Shown here: positions 42,122-49,949 of the stretch, in pieces | Layout of the letters: the number at the start of each line of letters is the position of its first letter | How positions within the stretch are numbered: position 1 is the stretch's first letter | DNA from: Nonomuraea candida | Lineage (GTDB): Bacteria; Actinomycetota; Actinomycetes; Streptosporangiales; Streptosporangiaceae | Reading direction: 5' to 3' | NCBI RefSeq assembly: GCF_000725485.1 | Contig: NZ_KL647034.1 | Span: 1-64,000, forward strand | Length of the DNA stretch: 64,000 nt | Notes under the pieces: model-generated | The model's database searches: none | The model's input: only the letters and a program-made list of their open reading frames with translations | What the model was told of the DNA's origin: nothing | Position numbers and translations under genes: made by a program

Positions 42122-42236
42122 GAGGTGTGCTCCCTTCCTTCTGCCACTGGGTCGGAGCCGTCCCCGGGTTCTTGACATCGTCCGGCGAACAATTCGCGGC
42201 CCGGTTCGGAGAGTGCCGTCAGGGCAGGTGGTGGCT

Positions 42237-42446
42237 ATGAGCGAGACATCCGATGAGCTGCCGGAAGCCGTGGGCGGCGTGAGCGGGGAGAGCGACGTGG
42301 TGGCCGAGCGGTCGGGCTCGTCCACCCCGAGGTCGCGCCGGCCCGTCTGCGCGGACCCGCCGGACGAGCAGGACGAGCCGGAGCCCGAGGAGGAGCCGGG
42401 CGAGGACGAGGACGTCATGCGCCCGGACATCGGCCCGACCGGCTGA
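42237..42446 (+). CDS. Small acidic protein
   Basis: 69 aa from an ATG preceded by GGCAGGTGG. The second half is strongly acidic and Pro-rich (DEQDEPEPEEEPGEDED). Codon third positions are GC-rich as in real genes. No known domain; probably disordered. It lies between divergent/convergent neighbours (DHFR-like and FadR-type genes) and may be a single-gene unit. Moderate confidence that it is translated. Confidence 0.5.
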   Translation: MSETSDELPEAVGGVSGESDVVAERSGSSTPRSRRPVCADPPDEQDEPEPEEEPGEDEDVMRPDIGPTG

Positions 42447-42461
42447 CCTGCCCGCCGGTCG

Positions 42462-43166
42462 TCAGGGGGTGCGTTCGTGCAGGTGGGCGAGCGTCTGCTC
42501 CAGCTCCGCCTGGAGGATCTCCTCGGCCGCCGCCCCGTCGCCCCGCCGGATGGCCGACACCAGCGCGGCGTGCGTGTCGTGCCCCGGGTTACGGTCGTGC
42601 CCGCGCAGCCCCAGCACCTCCACCAGGTCGATCAGCCGCTCCCGCAACGCCGGCGCGAACTCCGCGAACAGGTCGGACAGCACCGGGTTGCCCGCCGCCG
42701 CCACGACCGCCGCGTGCAGCGCGATGTCGGCGTCCACGAAGGCCGCGTCGTCGCCGCCCGCCGCCCGCTCCCGCCCGGCCAGCGCCGCCTCCAGGGCCGC
42801 CACGTCCTCGTCGCCGCGCCGCTCCGCCGCCAGCCGGGCCGCCCGGGTCTCGACGATCATGCGGACCTCGTACACGTCGGTGATGGCGGCCCGGCGCAGC
42901 CGGGTGGACCACTCCCCGGCGGGCCCGGTGGCGACGGTGGCGATCACGAACACCCCCGAGCCCTGCCGCGCCTGCACCAGCCCCGCGCCCGCCAGCGCCC
43001 GCAGCGCCTCGCGCACCGTGGAACGGCCCACCCCGAGGGTCCTGGCCAGCGCGTTCTCCCCGGGCAGCCGGGTGCCGACCGGCCACTCGCCCTGGGTGAT
43101 CTGCGCGCGCAGGTGCTCGGTGGCCTGTTCGACGAGCGGGCTGGGGCGGAGCGAGCCGAGCGGCAT
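42462..43166 (-). CDS. GntR/FadR-family transcriptional regulator
   Basis: 234 aa. Winged helix at about 10-75 (LPGENALARTLGVGRSTVREALRAL), followed by an FCD helical effector domain (EVRMIVETRAARLAAERR, DADIALHAAVV, metal-ligand-like Asp/His). FCD regulators usually respond to organic acids. It is divergent from the leuA leader, and a short inverted repeat near the leuA promoter could be its site, so it may sense a branched-chain keto acid (inference). Confidence 0.92.
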   Translation of the reverse strand: MPLGSLRPSPLVEQATEHLRAQITQGEWPVGTRLPGENALARTLGVGRSTVREALRALAGAGLVQARQGSGVFVIATVATGPAGEWSTRLRRAAITDVYEVRMIVETRAARLAAERRGDEDVAALEAALAGRERAAGGDDAAFVDADIALHAAVVAAAGNPVLSDLFAEFAPALRERLIDLVEVLGLRGHDRNPGHDTHAALVSAIRRGDGAAAEEILQAELEQTLAHLHERTP

Positions 43167-43177
43167 GGCGGCAACCT

Positions 43178-43213
43178 CTCAGGTTGTCTGAGGACCTGGG
43201 TTGTGGTTAGTCT
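43178..43213 (+). promoter_or_regulatory. leuA promoter with overlapping inverted repeat
   Basis: TTGTCT (43184-43189), an 18-nt spacer and TAGTCT (43208-43213). The -10 ends seven bases before the leader-peptide ATG (43221), so the transcript probably starts at that ATG. CTCAG-GTTGT-CTGAG (43178-43192) overlaps the -35 and could be an operator for the divergent FadR-type regulator. Confidence 0.65.
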
Positions 43214-43220
43214 ACCCGGC

Positions 43221-43268
43221 ATGACGTCGTACGGTCGCCTTCTTCTCGGCTGCCGCGGCGGGGCCTGA
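43221..43268 (+). CDS. leuA leader peptide
   Basis: 15-codon frame [15 protein letters not shown]. Its three consecutive leucine codons include two CTT, a rare codon in this genome. It is followed directly by alternative hairpins. This is the layout of a ribosome-mediated leucine attenuator: a ribosome stalled at the Leu codons would change the folding ahead of leuA. No ribosome-binding site; probably leaderless. Confidence 0.75.
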   Translation: MTSYGRLLLGCRGGA

Positions 43269-43312
43269 CCGGACCGGCACCCCGCCGCGGTGGTCAGGGT
43301 GCCCGCCGGTCC
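43253..43312 (+). promoter_or_regulatory. Transcription attenuator of leuA
   Basis: CCGCGGCGGGG (43253-43263, in the end of the leader frame) pairs perfectly with CCCCGCCGCGG (43280-43290). Alternatively CCTGACC (43264-43270) and GGACCGGCACCC (43271-43282) pair with GGTCAGG (43292-43298) and GGGTGCC...GGTCC (43297-43312). The two structures exclude each other. There is no long T-run, as is usual in actinomycetes. Confidence 0.65.
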
Positions 43313-43341
43313 TCTCCGTCAGATCCACCGAAGGAAACCAC

Positions 43342-45045
43342 GTGTACGACTGGAACCGGCAACGCCCCAGCAGCATGCCCTACCACCGCTACAGGCCCGC
43401 CCACGAGCGCGTCGAGGTGCCGCTGACCGAGCGCGCCTGGCCCTCCCGGCGCATCGCCGCCGTCCCGCTGTGGGTGCCGGTGGACCTGCGCGACGGCAAC
43501 CAGGCCCTGGCCGAGCCGATGGACCCGGCCCGCAAGCGCCGGATGTTCGACCTGCTCATCCGCATGGGCTTCAAGGAGATCGAGGTCGGCTACCCCTCCG
43601 CCAGCCAGACCGACTTCGACTTCGTCCGCGACCTGGCCGCCCCGGGCGCCGTGCCCGACGACGTGAGCGTGGTGGTGTTCACGCCCGCCAGGCACGACCT
43701 GATCGAGCGCACCTTCGAGTCGATCGCGGGCATGTCCCGCGTCGTCGTGCACCTCTACACCGCCACCGCCCCCACCTGGCGCGACGTGGTCCTCGGCCAC
43801 GACCGGCCCGCCCTGCACGCCCTGATCAGGAACGCCGCCGAGCACGTCGCCCGCCTGGCGGGCGACCGCGACGTCCGCTTCCAGTTCTCGCCCGAGGTGT
43901 TCAACCTCACCGAGCCGGACTACGCGCTGGAGATCTGCAACGACCTGACGGCGCTGTGGGACGCCTCGCCGGACCGCCCGGTGATCCACAACCTGCCCGC
44001 GACCGTCGAGGTGGCCACCCCCAACGTGTACGCCGACCAGATCGAGTACATGCACCGCCACCTCGACCGCAGGGACGCCGTGATCCTGTCCGTGCACCCG
44101 CACAACGACCGCGGCACCGGCGTGGCCTGCGCCGAGCTGGCCGTGCTGGCGGGGGCGCAGCGGGTGGAGGGCTGCCTGTTCGGCAACGGCGAGCGCACCG
44201 GCAACGTGGACCTGGTGACGCTCGCGCTCAACCTGCACTCCCAGGGCGTCGACCCCATGATCGACCTGTCCGACATCGACGAGGTGCGCCGGGTCGTCGA
44301 GCACTGCAACCGCCTGCCGGTGCCCGACCGCCACCCGTACGCGGGGGACCTCGTCTACACCGCCTTCTCCGGCACCCACCAGGACGCCATCAACAAGGGC
44401 CTGGCCCACCACGCCAAGCGGGCCGCCGAGCTGGGCGTGCCGCCGGAGCGGGCGCCGTGGGAGGTGCCGTACCTGCCGATCGACCCGGCCGACGTGGGCC
44501 GCGGCTACCAGGCCGTCATCCGCGTCAACAGCCAGTCGGGCAAGGGTGGCATCGCCTACCTGCTCAACACCCGCTACGGCCTGGAGCTGCCCCGCCGCCT
44601 GCAGATCGACTTCTCCTCGGTCGTGCAGCGGGCCACCGACGGCAGCGGCGAGGAGGCCACGGCCGAGCAGCTCTGGGAGCTGTTCCACGCCACCTACCTG
44701 GCGCCGGGGGAGGGCGGCGCGCTGTCGGAGTGGAGCACGGTGGAGACCGGGCCGGGCGCGCACGAGTTCACCGGCACGCTGCGCAGCGGGCGCCGGCTGC
44801 ACGGCACGGGCAACGGCCCGCTCTCCGCGCTGACCGCCGCCCTGGCCGCAGACGGGATCGACGTGGACATCCTGCACTACGCCGAGCACGCGCTCGACCC
44901 CGGCCGGGGCAGCCGGGCCATCGCCTACGTCGAGGCCCGGGTGAACGGCGCCACCCTCTGGGGCGCGGCAGAGGACACCTCGATCCTGACCGCCTCGGTG
45001 CACGCGCTGCTCGCCGCCGTCAACCGCGCGATCGCGCCGCAGTAG
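43342..45045 (+). CDS. leuA: 2-isopropylmalate synthase
   Basis: 567 aa from GTG with AAGGAAA upstream. It condenses acetyl-CoA with 2-oxoisovalerate, the committing step to leucine. HMGL-like barrel: [15 protein letters not shown] near residue 48, [17 protein letters not shown], the metal-binding HPHNDRGTG near 252 and [13 protein letters not shown] linker ([14 protein letters not shown]) and the C-terminal LeuA regulatory domain for leucine feedback follow. It belongs to the long type II form typical of actinobacteria. Regulated by the upstream attenuator. Confidence 0.97.
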   Translation: MYDWNRQRPSSMPYHRYRPAHERVEVPLTERAWPSRRIAAVPLWVPVDLRDGNQALAEPMDPARKRRMFDLLIRMGFKEIEVGYPSASQTDFDFVRDLAAPGAVPDDVSVVVFTPARHDLIERTFESIAGMSRVVVHLYTATAPTWRDVVLGHDRPALHALIRNAAEHVARLAGDRDVRFQFSPEVFNLTEPDYALEICNDLTALWDASPDRPVIHNLPATVEVATPNVYADQIEYMHRHLDRRDAVILSVHPHNDRGTGVACAELAVLAGAQRVEGCLFGNGERTGNVDLVTLALNLHSQGVDPMIDLSDIDEVRRVVEHCNRLPVPDRHPYAGDLVYTAFSGTHQDAINKGLAHHAKRAAELGVPPERAPWEVPYLPIDPADVGRGYQAVIRVNSQSGKGGIAYLLNTRYGLELPRRLQIDFSSVVQRATDGSGEEATAEQLWELFHATYLAPGEGGALSEWSTVETGPGAHEFTGTLRSGRRLHGTGNGPLSALTAALAADGIDVDILHYAEHALDPGRGSRAIAYVEARVNGATLWGAAEDTSILTASVHALLAAVNRAIAPQ

Positions 45046-45077
45046 GATCTTTCCCTCCCGGCGACGGAAGGACACCG

Positions 45078-45584
45078 ATGATCGAGGCGGACGAGGTTCT
45101 GCGCGTGCTGGCGGCACTGGAGCGGGCGGGCTGCGCGGTCTGGATCGGCGGCGGCTGGGGCATCGACGCCCTGGTGGGCCGCGTCACCCGGGACCACGCC
45201 GACCTCGACCTGCTGCACCGGGCCGAGCAGGAGCCCGCCGCGATCGCCGCGCTGGAGGCGCTCGGATACACCGAGCGCCTCGACGGCGTCCTCCCCGGGC
45301 GGCCCGCCCGCTTCGTCATGACGGCCGCCGGCGGGCGCGAGCTGGACCTGCACCCGCTGCACTTCCGGCCCGACGGCTCCGCCGTGCAGCGCCTCGACGA
45401 CCAGGGCGGCGCCTTCACCTACCCGGCCGCCGCCTTCACGGAAGGGACGATCAAGGGCGTACGCGTGCCGTGCCTGTCGGCGGCCCAGCAGGTGGAGTTT
45501 CACCAGGGCTATCAGCCCCGGGAGCGCGACCTGCACGACATGGCCCGGCTGCGCGAGGCGTACGGGATCGAGACGCACTTCTGA
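45078..45584 (+). CDS. Nucleotidyltransferase, lincosamide-adenylyltransferase-like
   Basis: 168 aa from ATG with GGAAGG upstream. Polymerase-beta-like fold: the motif IGGGWGIDALVGRVTRDHADLDLL contains the GG...DxD pattern, followed by RELDLHPLHF and the helix HQGYQPRERDLHDMARL. This resembles LnuA/LinA lincosamide nucleotidyltransferases. A resistance role is possible but not established, since many environmental homologues have no known substrate. It lies 32 bp after leuA and may be co-transcribed. Confidence 0.85.
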   Translation: MIEADEVLRVLAALERAGCAVWIGGGWGIDALVGRVTRDHADLDLLHRAEQEPAAIAALEALGYTERLDGVLPGRPARFVMTAAGGRELDLHPLHFRPDGSAVQRLDDQGGAFTYPAAAFTEGTIKGVRVPCLSAAQQVEFHQGYQPRERDLHDMARLREAYGIETHF

Positions 45585-45605
45585 CCGGCCGGGCCGGGAG
45601 GCGTC

Positions 45606-45627
45606 CGGAGGCGGAGGTTCGCCTCCG
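45606..45627. terminator. Hairpin between convergent genes
   Basis: CGGAGGCG-GAGGTT-CGCCTCCG, an 8-bp perfect stem, lies between the nucleotidyltransferase and pyrF stops. Confidence 0.55.
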
Positions 45628-45654
45628 AGCGGCCACCCGGCCGGGAGGCCGGGG

Positions 45655-46470
45655 TCACTTGCGGGCGGCCGAGAGGTGGGCGGCGCACTCGTCGCGGTAG
45701 CGGAGCGTGCGCTCCCGCACCTGCTTCGGGTCGGCCAGCACGGCCCTGGACACCGACGGCAGCACGGTGTGCCGCACCGGCCCGAACAGCCGCGCCACGT
45801 CGGCCGGGGTCGCCCCCTGGGCGCCGAGACCGGGCGCGAGGATCGGCCCGTTGAGCTCCTCCAGCGCAAGCTCGGCCGAGGGCAGCGTGGCGCCCATGAC
45901 CAGGCCCACCGGCCCGAACGGCGCGTGCCCCTCGTTCACCGCCGCCGCCCCGGCCAGCACCTGCCCGGCCACCGGCCGCTGCAGCTCCGCCGCCTCCGGG
46001 TTGGAGGTGCGGGCCAGCACGAACACGCCCGCGTCGTTGGCCAGCGCCGAGGTGATCGCACCCTCCAGCGACCCGAACCCCAGATACGGGCTGAGCGTCA
46101 CGGCGTCGGCGGCCAGCGGGCTGCCCTTGTCGAGGTAGGCCTCCGCGTACGCGGCCATCGTGCTGTCGATGTCGCCCCGCTTGACGTCGAGCACCACCAG
46201 CGTGCCCGCCGCGCGCAGGTCGGCGATCGTGCGCTCCAGCACCGCGATGCCGCGGCTGCCCCAGCGCTCGAAGAAGGCCGACTGCGGCTTGACCGCGGCG
46301 GCCACGTCGGCCACCGCCTCGGCGACCGTGCGGCTGAAACGCTCCAAAGCGGCCGGGGAGTCGTCGAGACCCCATCCGCCGAGCAGGGCCGGGCTGGGGT
46401 CGATGCCCACGCAGAGCGGCCCGTACGCGTCCAGCCTGGCGCGCAGACGCGCCCCGAACGACTCGTTCAT
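45655..46470 (-). CDS. pyrF: Orotidine 5'-phosphate decarboxylase
   Basis: Last step of UMP synthesis, 271 aa; the long (type 2) form of actinobacteria. Motifs: LCVGIDPSPALLGGWGL, VAAAVKPQSAFFERWG, the catalytic VVLDVKRGDIDSTM and the phosphate loop APGLGAQGATPADV. The ATG at 46470 is eight bases from AAGGAG; the ATG at 46476 is only two bases from it and less likely. No other pyrimidine gene is nearby, whereas pyrF usually stands beside pyrD/carB and mihF in actinobacteria. Confidence 0.93.
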   Translation of the reverse strand: MNESFGARLRARLDAYGPLCVGIDPSPALLGGWGLDDSPAALERFSRTVAEAVADVAAAVKPQSAFFERWGSRGIAVLERTIADLRAAGTLVVLDVKRGDIDSTMAAYAEAYLDKGSPLAADAVTLSPYLGFGSLEGAITSALANDAGVFVLARTSNPEAAELQRPVAGQVLAGAAAVNEGHAPFGPVGLVMGATLPSAELALEELNGPILAPGLGAQGATPADVARLFGPVRHTVLPSVSRAVLADPKQVRERTLRYRDECAAHLSAARK

Positions 46471-46618
46471 CTTCATCGCTCCTTCATGACCACGGTAGGC
46501 GCCCCGCGGCGGCCGTGGGCACGAAAGGTAGTCCGGTGACGCCATCGTACCGAGGCTCCGTCGGCCGGCCGGAGCCGGGCCAGTCTTCTCCGGGCGGCCT
46601 TGGGGGTAGGTCAGCGAC

Positions 46619-47095
46619 ATGTACGAGATCGCCCATCGGGTGCTGGCGCTGCGTACCGAGCCGCCGCGTGACGTCGTGGTCACGCTCGGCATGCCTTACG
46701 AGGAACCGACGGGCGAGTGGTCGTGCCCGTACCGGATCGACGGGCTCGAAGGGTGGGAGCACGAGCGGAAGGTCTCCGGGCTCGACTCGCTGGAGGCGGT
46801 CGAGCTGGCGACGGCCATGGTCAGGGCGGCCCTGGCCGGCTCGCACGAGGCCAGGGAAGGACTGCTGGCCCGGGACGACGCGCCGGAGGGGCGGCGGCCG
46901 CAGACGGTGTACGTGAGCGTGGACGGGGAGCGCAACATCGCCTACATCGCGATGAAGCACGAGATCGTGCCGGGGGAGGCCGTCCGGCAGGTCGTGGCGG
47001 AGGACATCGTCCTCGACTACGGCGACTCCGGCCGGCTCCTGGGCCTGGAGCTCACCGACGCCGCCCGCCGCCTCCCCTCCGAGATGCGCGTCTGA
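46619..47095 (+). CDS. DUF6968-like/DUF2283 two-domain small protein
   Basis: 158 aa. The N-terminal half (VVTLGMPYEEPTGEWSCPY) resembles the DUF6968 family. The C-terminal half (about 100-155) is a DUF2283 domain, with RNIAYIAMKHEIVPGEAVRQ and DIVLDYGDSGRLLGLEL. Both domains occur as small proteins of unknown function; the combination in one chain is uncommon as far as I recall. A 7-bp inverted repeat (46554-46576) lies in its upstream gap, divergent from pyrF. Confidence 0.75.
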   Translation: MYEIAHRVLALRTEPPRDVVVTLGMPYEEPTGEWSCPYRIDGLEGWEHERKVSGLDSLEAVELATAMVRAALAGSHEAREGLLARDDAPEGRRPQTVYVSVDGERNIAYIAMKHEIVPGEAVRQVVAEDIVLDYGDSGRLLGLELTDAARRLPSEMRV

Positions 47096-47168
47096 ACCCG
47101 CTCGCGAACGGCCGGCCGCCCACCGCGACCCCCGAACGCGCGCTCCCCGCGCGCCGGGACCTGCTCGC

Positions 47169-47300
47169 CGTGCGCCGAGGCCGCGTTCCCCGCGCGCCGA
47201 GGCCGCGTTCCCCGCGCGCCGGGAGCGTGTTCCCCGCGCGCCGGGAGCGTGTTCCCCGCGCGCCGGGAGCGTGTTCCTCGCGCGCCGGGAGCGTGTTCAC
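47169..47300. repeat. 22-bp minisatellite overlapping the end of a membrane-protein gene
   Basis: Four copies of CGCGCGCCGGGAGCGTGTTC plus two bases (47213-47234, 47235-47256, 47257-47278, 47279-47300), preceded by two diverged copies. The last copy contains the stop codon of the minus-strand gene at 47297. Confidence 0.93.
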
Positions 47301-47656
47301 CGCGCGCTGAGCCACCGCCAGCGCGGCAGTTCCAGCACCACCGTCACCACGGCCAGCACGGAGACCAGCGCGGCGGCGACCGCGTGCCAGGCCACCCACG
47401 CCGCCGCCACCGCCACCACCACGTGCAGGAGGACCAGCGCGATCGTGACGAACCCCGGCACCGCGACGATCACGCTGCGCTTGTCGCCCGGGGTGGCGAA
47501 GACCGTCGGCAGCCCGATCAGCACCACGACGGAGAGCACCGCCAGCGGCACGGAGTACGCGGCCAGCGCCCACGGCGTCGCGACCCAGGCGACCAGCTCG
47601 GTGGCGAACCTGAACGCGGACGCGGCCCGGTCGTCCGGCCGATCATGAGAGGACAC
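47297..47656 (-). CDS. Small integral membrane protein
   Basis: 119 aa from GTG 47656. Three or four hydrophobic segments (WALAAYSVPLAVLSVVVLIG, VIVAVPGFVTIALVLLHVVV, AWHAVAAALVSVLAVVTVV) and a short cytoplasmic N-terminus. No known domain recognised. The upstream gap has a 17-bp duplication (AGTCCGGGTGATCCATC). Single gene. Confidence 0.75.
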   Translation of the reverse strand: MSSHDRPDDRAASAFRFATELVAWVATPWALAAYSVPLAVLSVVVLIGLPTVFATPGDKRSVIVAVPGFVTIALVLLHVVVAVAAAWVAWHAVAAALVSVLAVVTVVLELPRWRWLSAR

Positions 47657-47790
47657 CCGCGTACTGTACGGACAATCCGGCCGTACGGACAGTCCGGGTG
47701 ATCCATCAGTCCGGGTGATTCATCCCATAGAGCCGGCCCGCCGCCGGGCCGCTGGTGCCCGCCCACCCCCGCGGGCGGGCACATGCGACC

Positions 47791-48060
47791 TCACGCGTCG
47801 TCGTCCGAGACGCGCGAGGCGCCCTCGCACCGGGCCGGCGCCTTGCTGAACAGCGGCACCAGACCACCGCACGTGCTCAGCGGCAACGACACCGGCTCGA
47901 CGATCTCGTCATTGAAGATGATCACGTCGCCTATCAAGGGCCTCGGCCCGGACTTCGCCGGGGCCTCGTCGTCATCGGCGGCGGCGTGGGCGCCGGTGCA
48001 GCACAGCAACACGCCCACGACCGCCCCGAGCCCCGCGATCGCGGCGCTCCTCACCCGCAT
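47791..48060 (-). CDS. Small secreted protein
   Basis: 89 aa from ATG 48060, with a near-perfect GGAGGA five bases upstream. Signal peptide to about residue 26 (CCTGAHAAADD). The short mature part (GDVIIFNDEIVEPVSLPLS) has two cysteines and an acidic tail. No family recognised. It is downstream of the YqhA-like gene on the same strand, separated by stop-region repeats. An in-frame ATG upstream would add a (SerGlu)Pro-repeat segment encoded by a 6-bp satellite and is judged unlikely. Confidence 0.7.
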   Translation of the reverse strand: MRVRSAAIAGLGAVVGVLLCCTGAHAAADDDEAPAKSGPRPLIGDVIIFNDEIVEPVSLPLSTCGGLVPLFSKAPARCEGASRVSDDDA

Positions 48061-48203
48061 CCGGTCCTCCGGCTCCGGCTCCGGCTCCGGCTCAGACTCC
48101 GGCACCGCCATCGACCGGTGCGCCGCCACGCGTCCGACCACGTGCCCGCGCACCCGGCCGGCCGCCCGGCCGGTCGCCCTTCCAGGGCCCCGCTCACTCG
48201 CCC

Positions 48204-48246
48204 GGTCAGGTGCCCGGTCAGGTGCCCGGTCAGGCTCCCGGTCAGG
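48204..48246. repeat. 12-bp tandem repeat carrying the YqhA-gene stop codon
   Basis: GGTCAGG recurs exactly every 12 bp (48204, 48216, 48228, 48240). On the minus strand each copy supplies a TGA in the same frame as the real stop (48242-48244), so four in-frame stop codons follow each other. Confidence 0.93.
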
Positions 48247-48862
48247 CCACCAGCCGCTCCTGCTGGCGTGCCGAAGCCCGTTCGGCGTTGCCGCTGCCGT
48301 GGATCGGGCGTCCCTGCGCCATGATGCGGTCGATCCAGGCGAGCGCCAGCGCCGAGACGACGAAGGTCAGGTGGATCAGGGTTTTCCATAGCAGCTCCCG
48401 ATCGGTGATGCTCTGTCTGGCGGCGTTGATGAAGATCTGGAGAAGGTGGATGGAGGAGATGCCGATGATCGCCATGGCCAGCTTGACCTTCAGCACGTTC
48501 GCGTTGACGTGTGAGAGCCATTGCGGCTGGTCGGGATGTCCCTCGATGCGAAGCCGGGAGACGAACGTCTCGTAACCGCCGATGATGACCATGATGAGCA
48601 AATTGGAGATCATCACGACGTCCACGAGGCCGAGGACGATCAGCATGACGGTGGTCTCGGCGGGCGTGCCGCCGAAACCCAGCTGGATCAGGTGCAGCAG
48701 CTCCACCATGAAGCGCCACACGTAGACGACCTGGGCCGCGATCAGCCCCAGGTAGAGCGGCGCCTGGATCCACCTGCTGAGGAACATGACGTAGCCGACG
48801 CGCCGAAGCGGTGTCCATGGCCGGGTCGGCGTGTCGGCCACGGGCAGTCGCGCGATCCGCAC
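48242..48862 (-). CDS. YqhA/TIGR00645-family membrane protein (UPF0114)
   Basis: 206 aa. Four hydrophobic segments with the family signature FLSRWIQAPLYLGLIAAQ, VMISNLLIMVIIGGYETFVS and VKLAMAIIGISSIHLL. The function of this widespread family is unknown. The GTG at 48862 shares its G with the TAG of the 59-aa gene upstream (TAGTG), so the two are translationally coupled. The protein has a hydrophilic C-terminal tail. Confidence 0.88.
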   Translation of the reverse strand: MRIARLPVADTPTRPWTPLRRVGYVMFLSRWIQAPLYLGLIAAQVVYVWRFMVELLHLIQLGFGGTPAETTVMLIVLGLVDVVMISNLLIMVIIGGYETFVSRLRIEGHPDQPQWLSHVNANVLKVKLAMAIIGISSIHLLQIFINAARQSITDRELLWKTLIHLTFVVSALALAWIDRIMAQGRPIHGSGNAERASARQQERLVA

Positions 48863-49041
48863 TAGGACGTCAGGACGTTGACGTGCTGGACCATGGTCTG
48901 GACGTCGACGAGCGGTGGTCCGCCCCCGTTGAGGCTGCCGAGGATGGGGGTGTGGCCGCTGTCGAGGGCTTCCAGGAGGATCGGGGGTGCGCCGGTCGCC
49001 AGCACCATGGCGGCCAGGGCTGTCAGGGCTCGAGCCTTCAA
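48862..49041 (-). CDS. 59-aa putative secreted peptide coupled to the YqhA-like gene
   Basis: Frame from TTG 49041 (AAGGAG five bases upstream) to TAG 48862-48864. The protein begins KARALTALAAMVLATGAPP, a signal-peptide-like stretch, and continues LEALDSGHTPILGSLNGGG to VNVLTS. It has no cysteines and no known family. The strong ribosome-binding site and the TAGTG overlap with the next gene argue that it is real. It lies in a run of small secreted proteins (47.8-49.4 kb). Confidence 0.7.
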   Translation of the reverse strand: MKARALTALAAMVLATGAPPILLEALDSGHTPILGSLNGGGPPLVDVQTMVQHVNVLTS

Positions 49042-49170
49042 CGGAACTCCTTGCTGCTGCTCTTCGTACGCGCTGTCGCGCGACGGGGTGGTTGGGACCG
49101 GGTGGCGTGGCGACGCCGCCCGTACCGCTGTCGAGGGGTGGTCCCGAACGATGCCCCGGAAGCTCGTGGA

Positions 49171-49395
49171 TCAGGGCTGGAGGCAGTGCAGGGCGCCGAT
49201 CTCCGGTGGCACGGTGAGCGTGGCCGGGTCGGCGAGCGCGGTCAGGTCGGCGGCCGAGGTCGCGCATTCGACGATCATGGACGGGTTGACCAGGGACGAC
49301 GGATCGATGACGGCGTGCGCGGCGGGGGCGGCGAGCCCGGCCAGCCCGACCGCGACGATCGCGGCGGCGACGAACCTCCGAGGCGACAAGAGCAT
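49171..49395 (-). CDS. Small secreted protein
   Basis: 74 aa; AGGAGG upstream of ATG 49395. Clear signal peptide (RRFVAAAIVAVGLAGLAAPAAHA, cleavage near residue 28). The 46-residue mature part has two cysteines (VECATS, LHCLQP) that could form a disulfide. No family recognised. It is the first gene of the minus-strand set of small secreted proteins and the YqhA-like protein, 129 bp before the 59-aa gene. Confidence 0.75.
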   Translation of the reverse strand: MLLSPRRFVAAAIVAVGLAGLAAPAAHAVIDPSSLVNPSMIVECATSAADLTALADPATLTVPPEIGALHCLQP

Positions 49396-49511
49396 GGGAC
49401 CTCCTGGGTGACGGTGATGAGCAACCCCCGACTAGCTACCCAGGGTAATGCTTCGGCAACACTTTGTATAAGTAAAGGATTGCCTTCTCTTTACGGTGAG
49501 GCTCCTGTTGC

Positions 49512-49916
49512 TCAAGAGGCGGTTTCCCGGCGGTCCTGCGCCGCCATGACCTCGTCGGCGTGATCGAAGGCCCACTCGCCGAACGCCTCGATCGGGCCGA
49601 GGAGGGTGCGGCCGAGGTCGGTCAGCTCGTACTCGACCCTGGGCGGGGCCTCGGCGTAGGCGCGGCGCGCCACCAGGCCGTTGTGCTCCAGCCGGCGCAG
49701 CGCCTCGGTCAGGACCTTCGTGCTGATGCCGCCGATCTCCTCGCGCAGCCGCCCGGGCCGGCGCGGGCCGTGGCGCAGGGACCATAGCACGACCGCGTTC
49801 CAGGTGTTGGCCAGCAGGTCGAAGGCGAGTCTGGCCTGACAGTCGGCGAGGAACAACCGGGGGCCTTTCGTTGGGCACCGAATGGTGCGCGACGGGATTC
49901 CTACAGTCCTTCCCAT
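49512..49916 (-). CDS. HxlR-family transcriptional regulator
   Basis: 134 aa. HxlR winged helix: LAFDLLANTWNAVVLWSLRHG, LREEIGGISTKVLTEALRRL and RVEYELTDLGRTLLGPI. There is no conserved N-terminal redox cysteine in the usual place, though CPTKG and ADCQARL offer two. It is divergent from a reductase gene; a palindrome covering its own start codon is the likely operator. Confidence 0.92.
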   Translation of the reverse strand: MGRTVGIPSRTIRCPTKGPRLFLADCQARLAFDLLANTWNAVVLWSLRHGPRRPGRLREEIGGISTKVLTEALRRLEHNGLVARRAYAEAPPRVEYELTDLGRTLLGPIEAFGEWAFDHADEVMAAQDRRETAS

Positions 49917-49934
49917 CAAGTAAAGCGCTTGATG
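49914..49934. promoter_or_regulatory. Palindrome between HxlR and reductase genes
   Basis: CATCAAG-TAAAGCG-CTTGATG, perfect 7-bp arms. It includes the HxlR start codon and lies 15 bp before the reductase ATG; this is the expected position for HxlR control of both genes. Confidence 0.7.
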
Positions 49935-49949
49935 AGAAGGAGGACGGAC

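Noticed and set aside
42172..42177. Perfect TTGACA upstream of the small acidic protein gene
   Set aside because: No acceptable -10 lies 16-19 nt downstream on the plus strand.
43342..46470. Biosynthetic gene cluster around leuA
   Set aside because: leuA has its own attenuator and full amino-acid-pathway features; neighbours show no assembly-line or tailoring genes.
47169..47300. CRISPR array
   Set aside because: The 22-bp units are directly adjacent with no spacers, and no cas genes are present. The same holds for the other tandem arrays.
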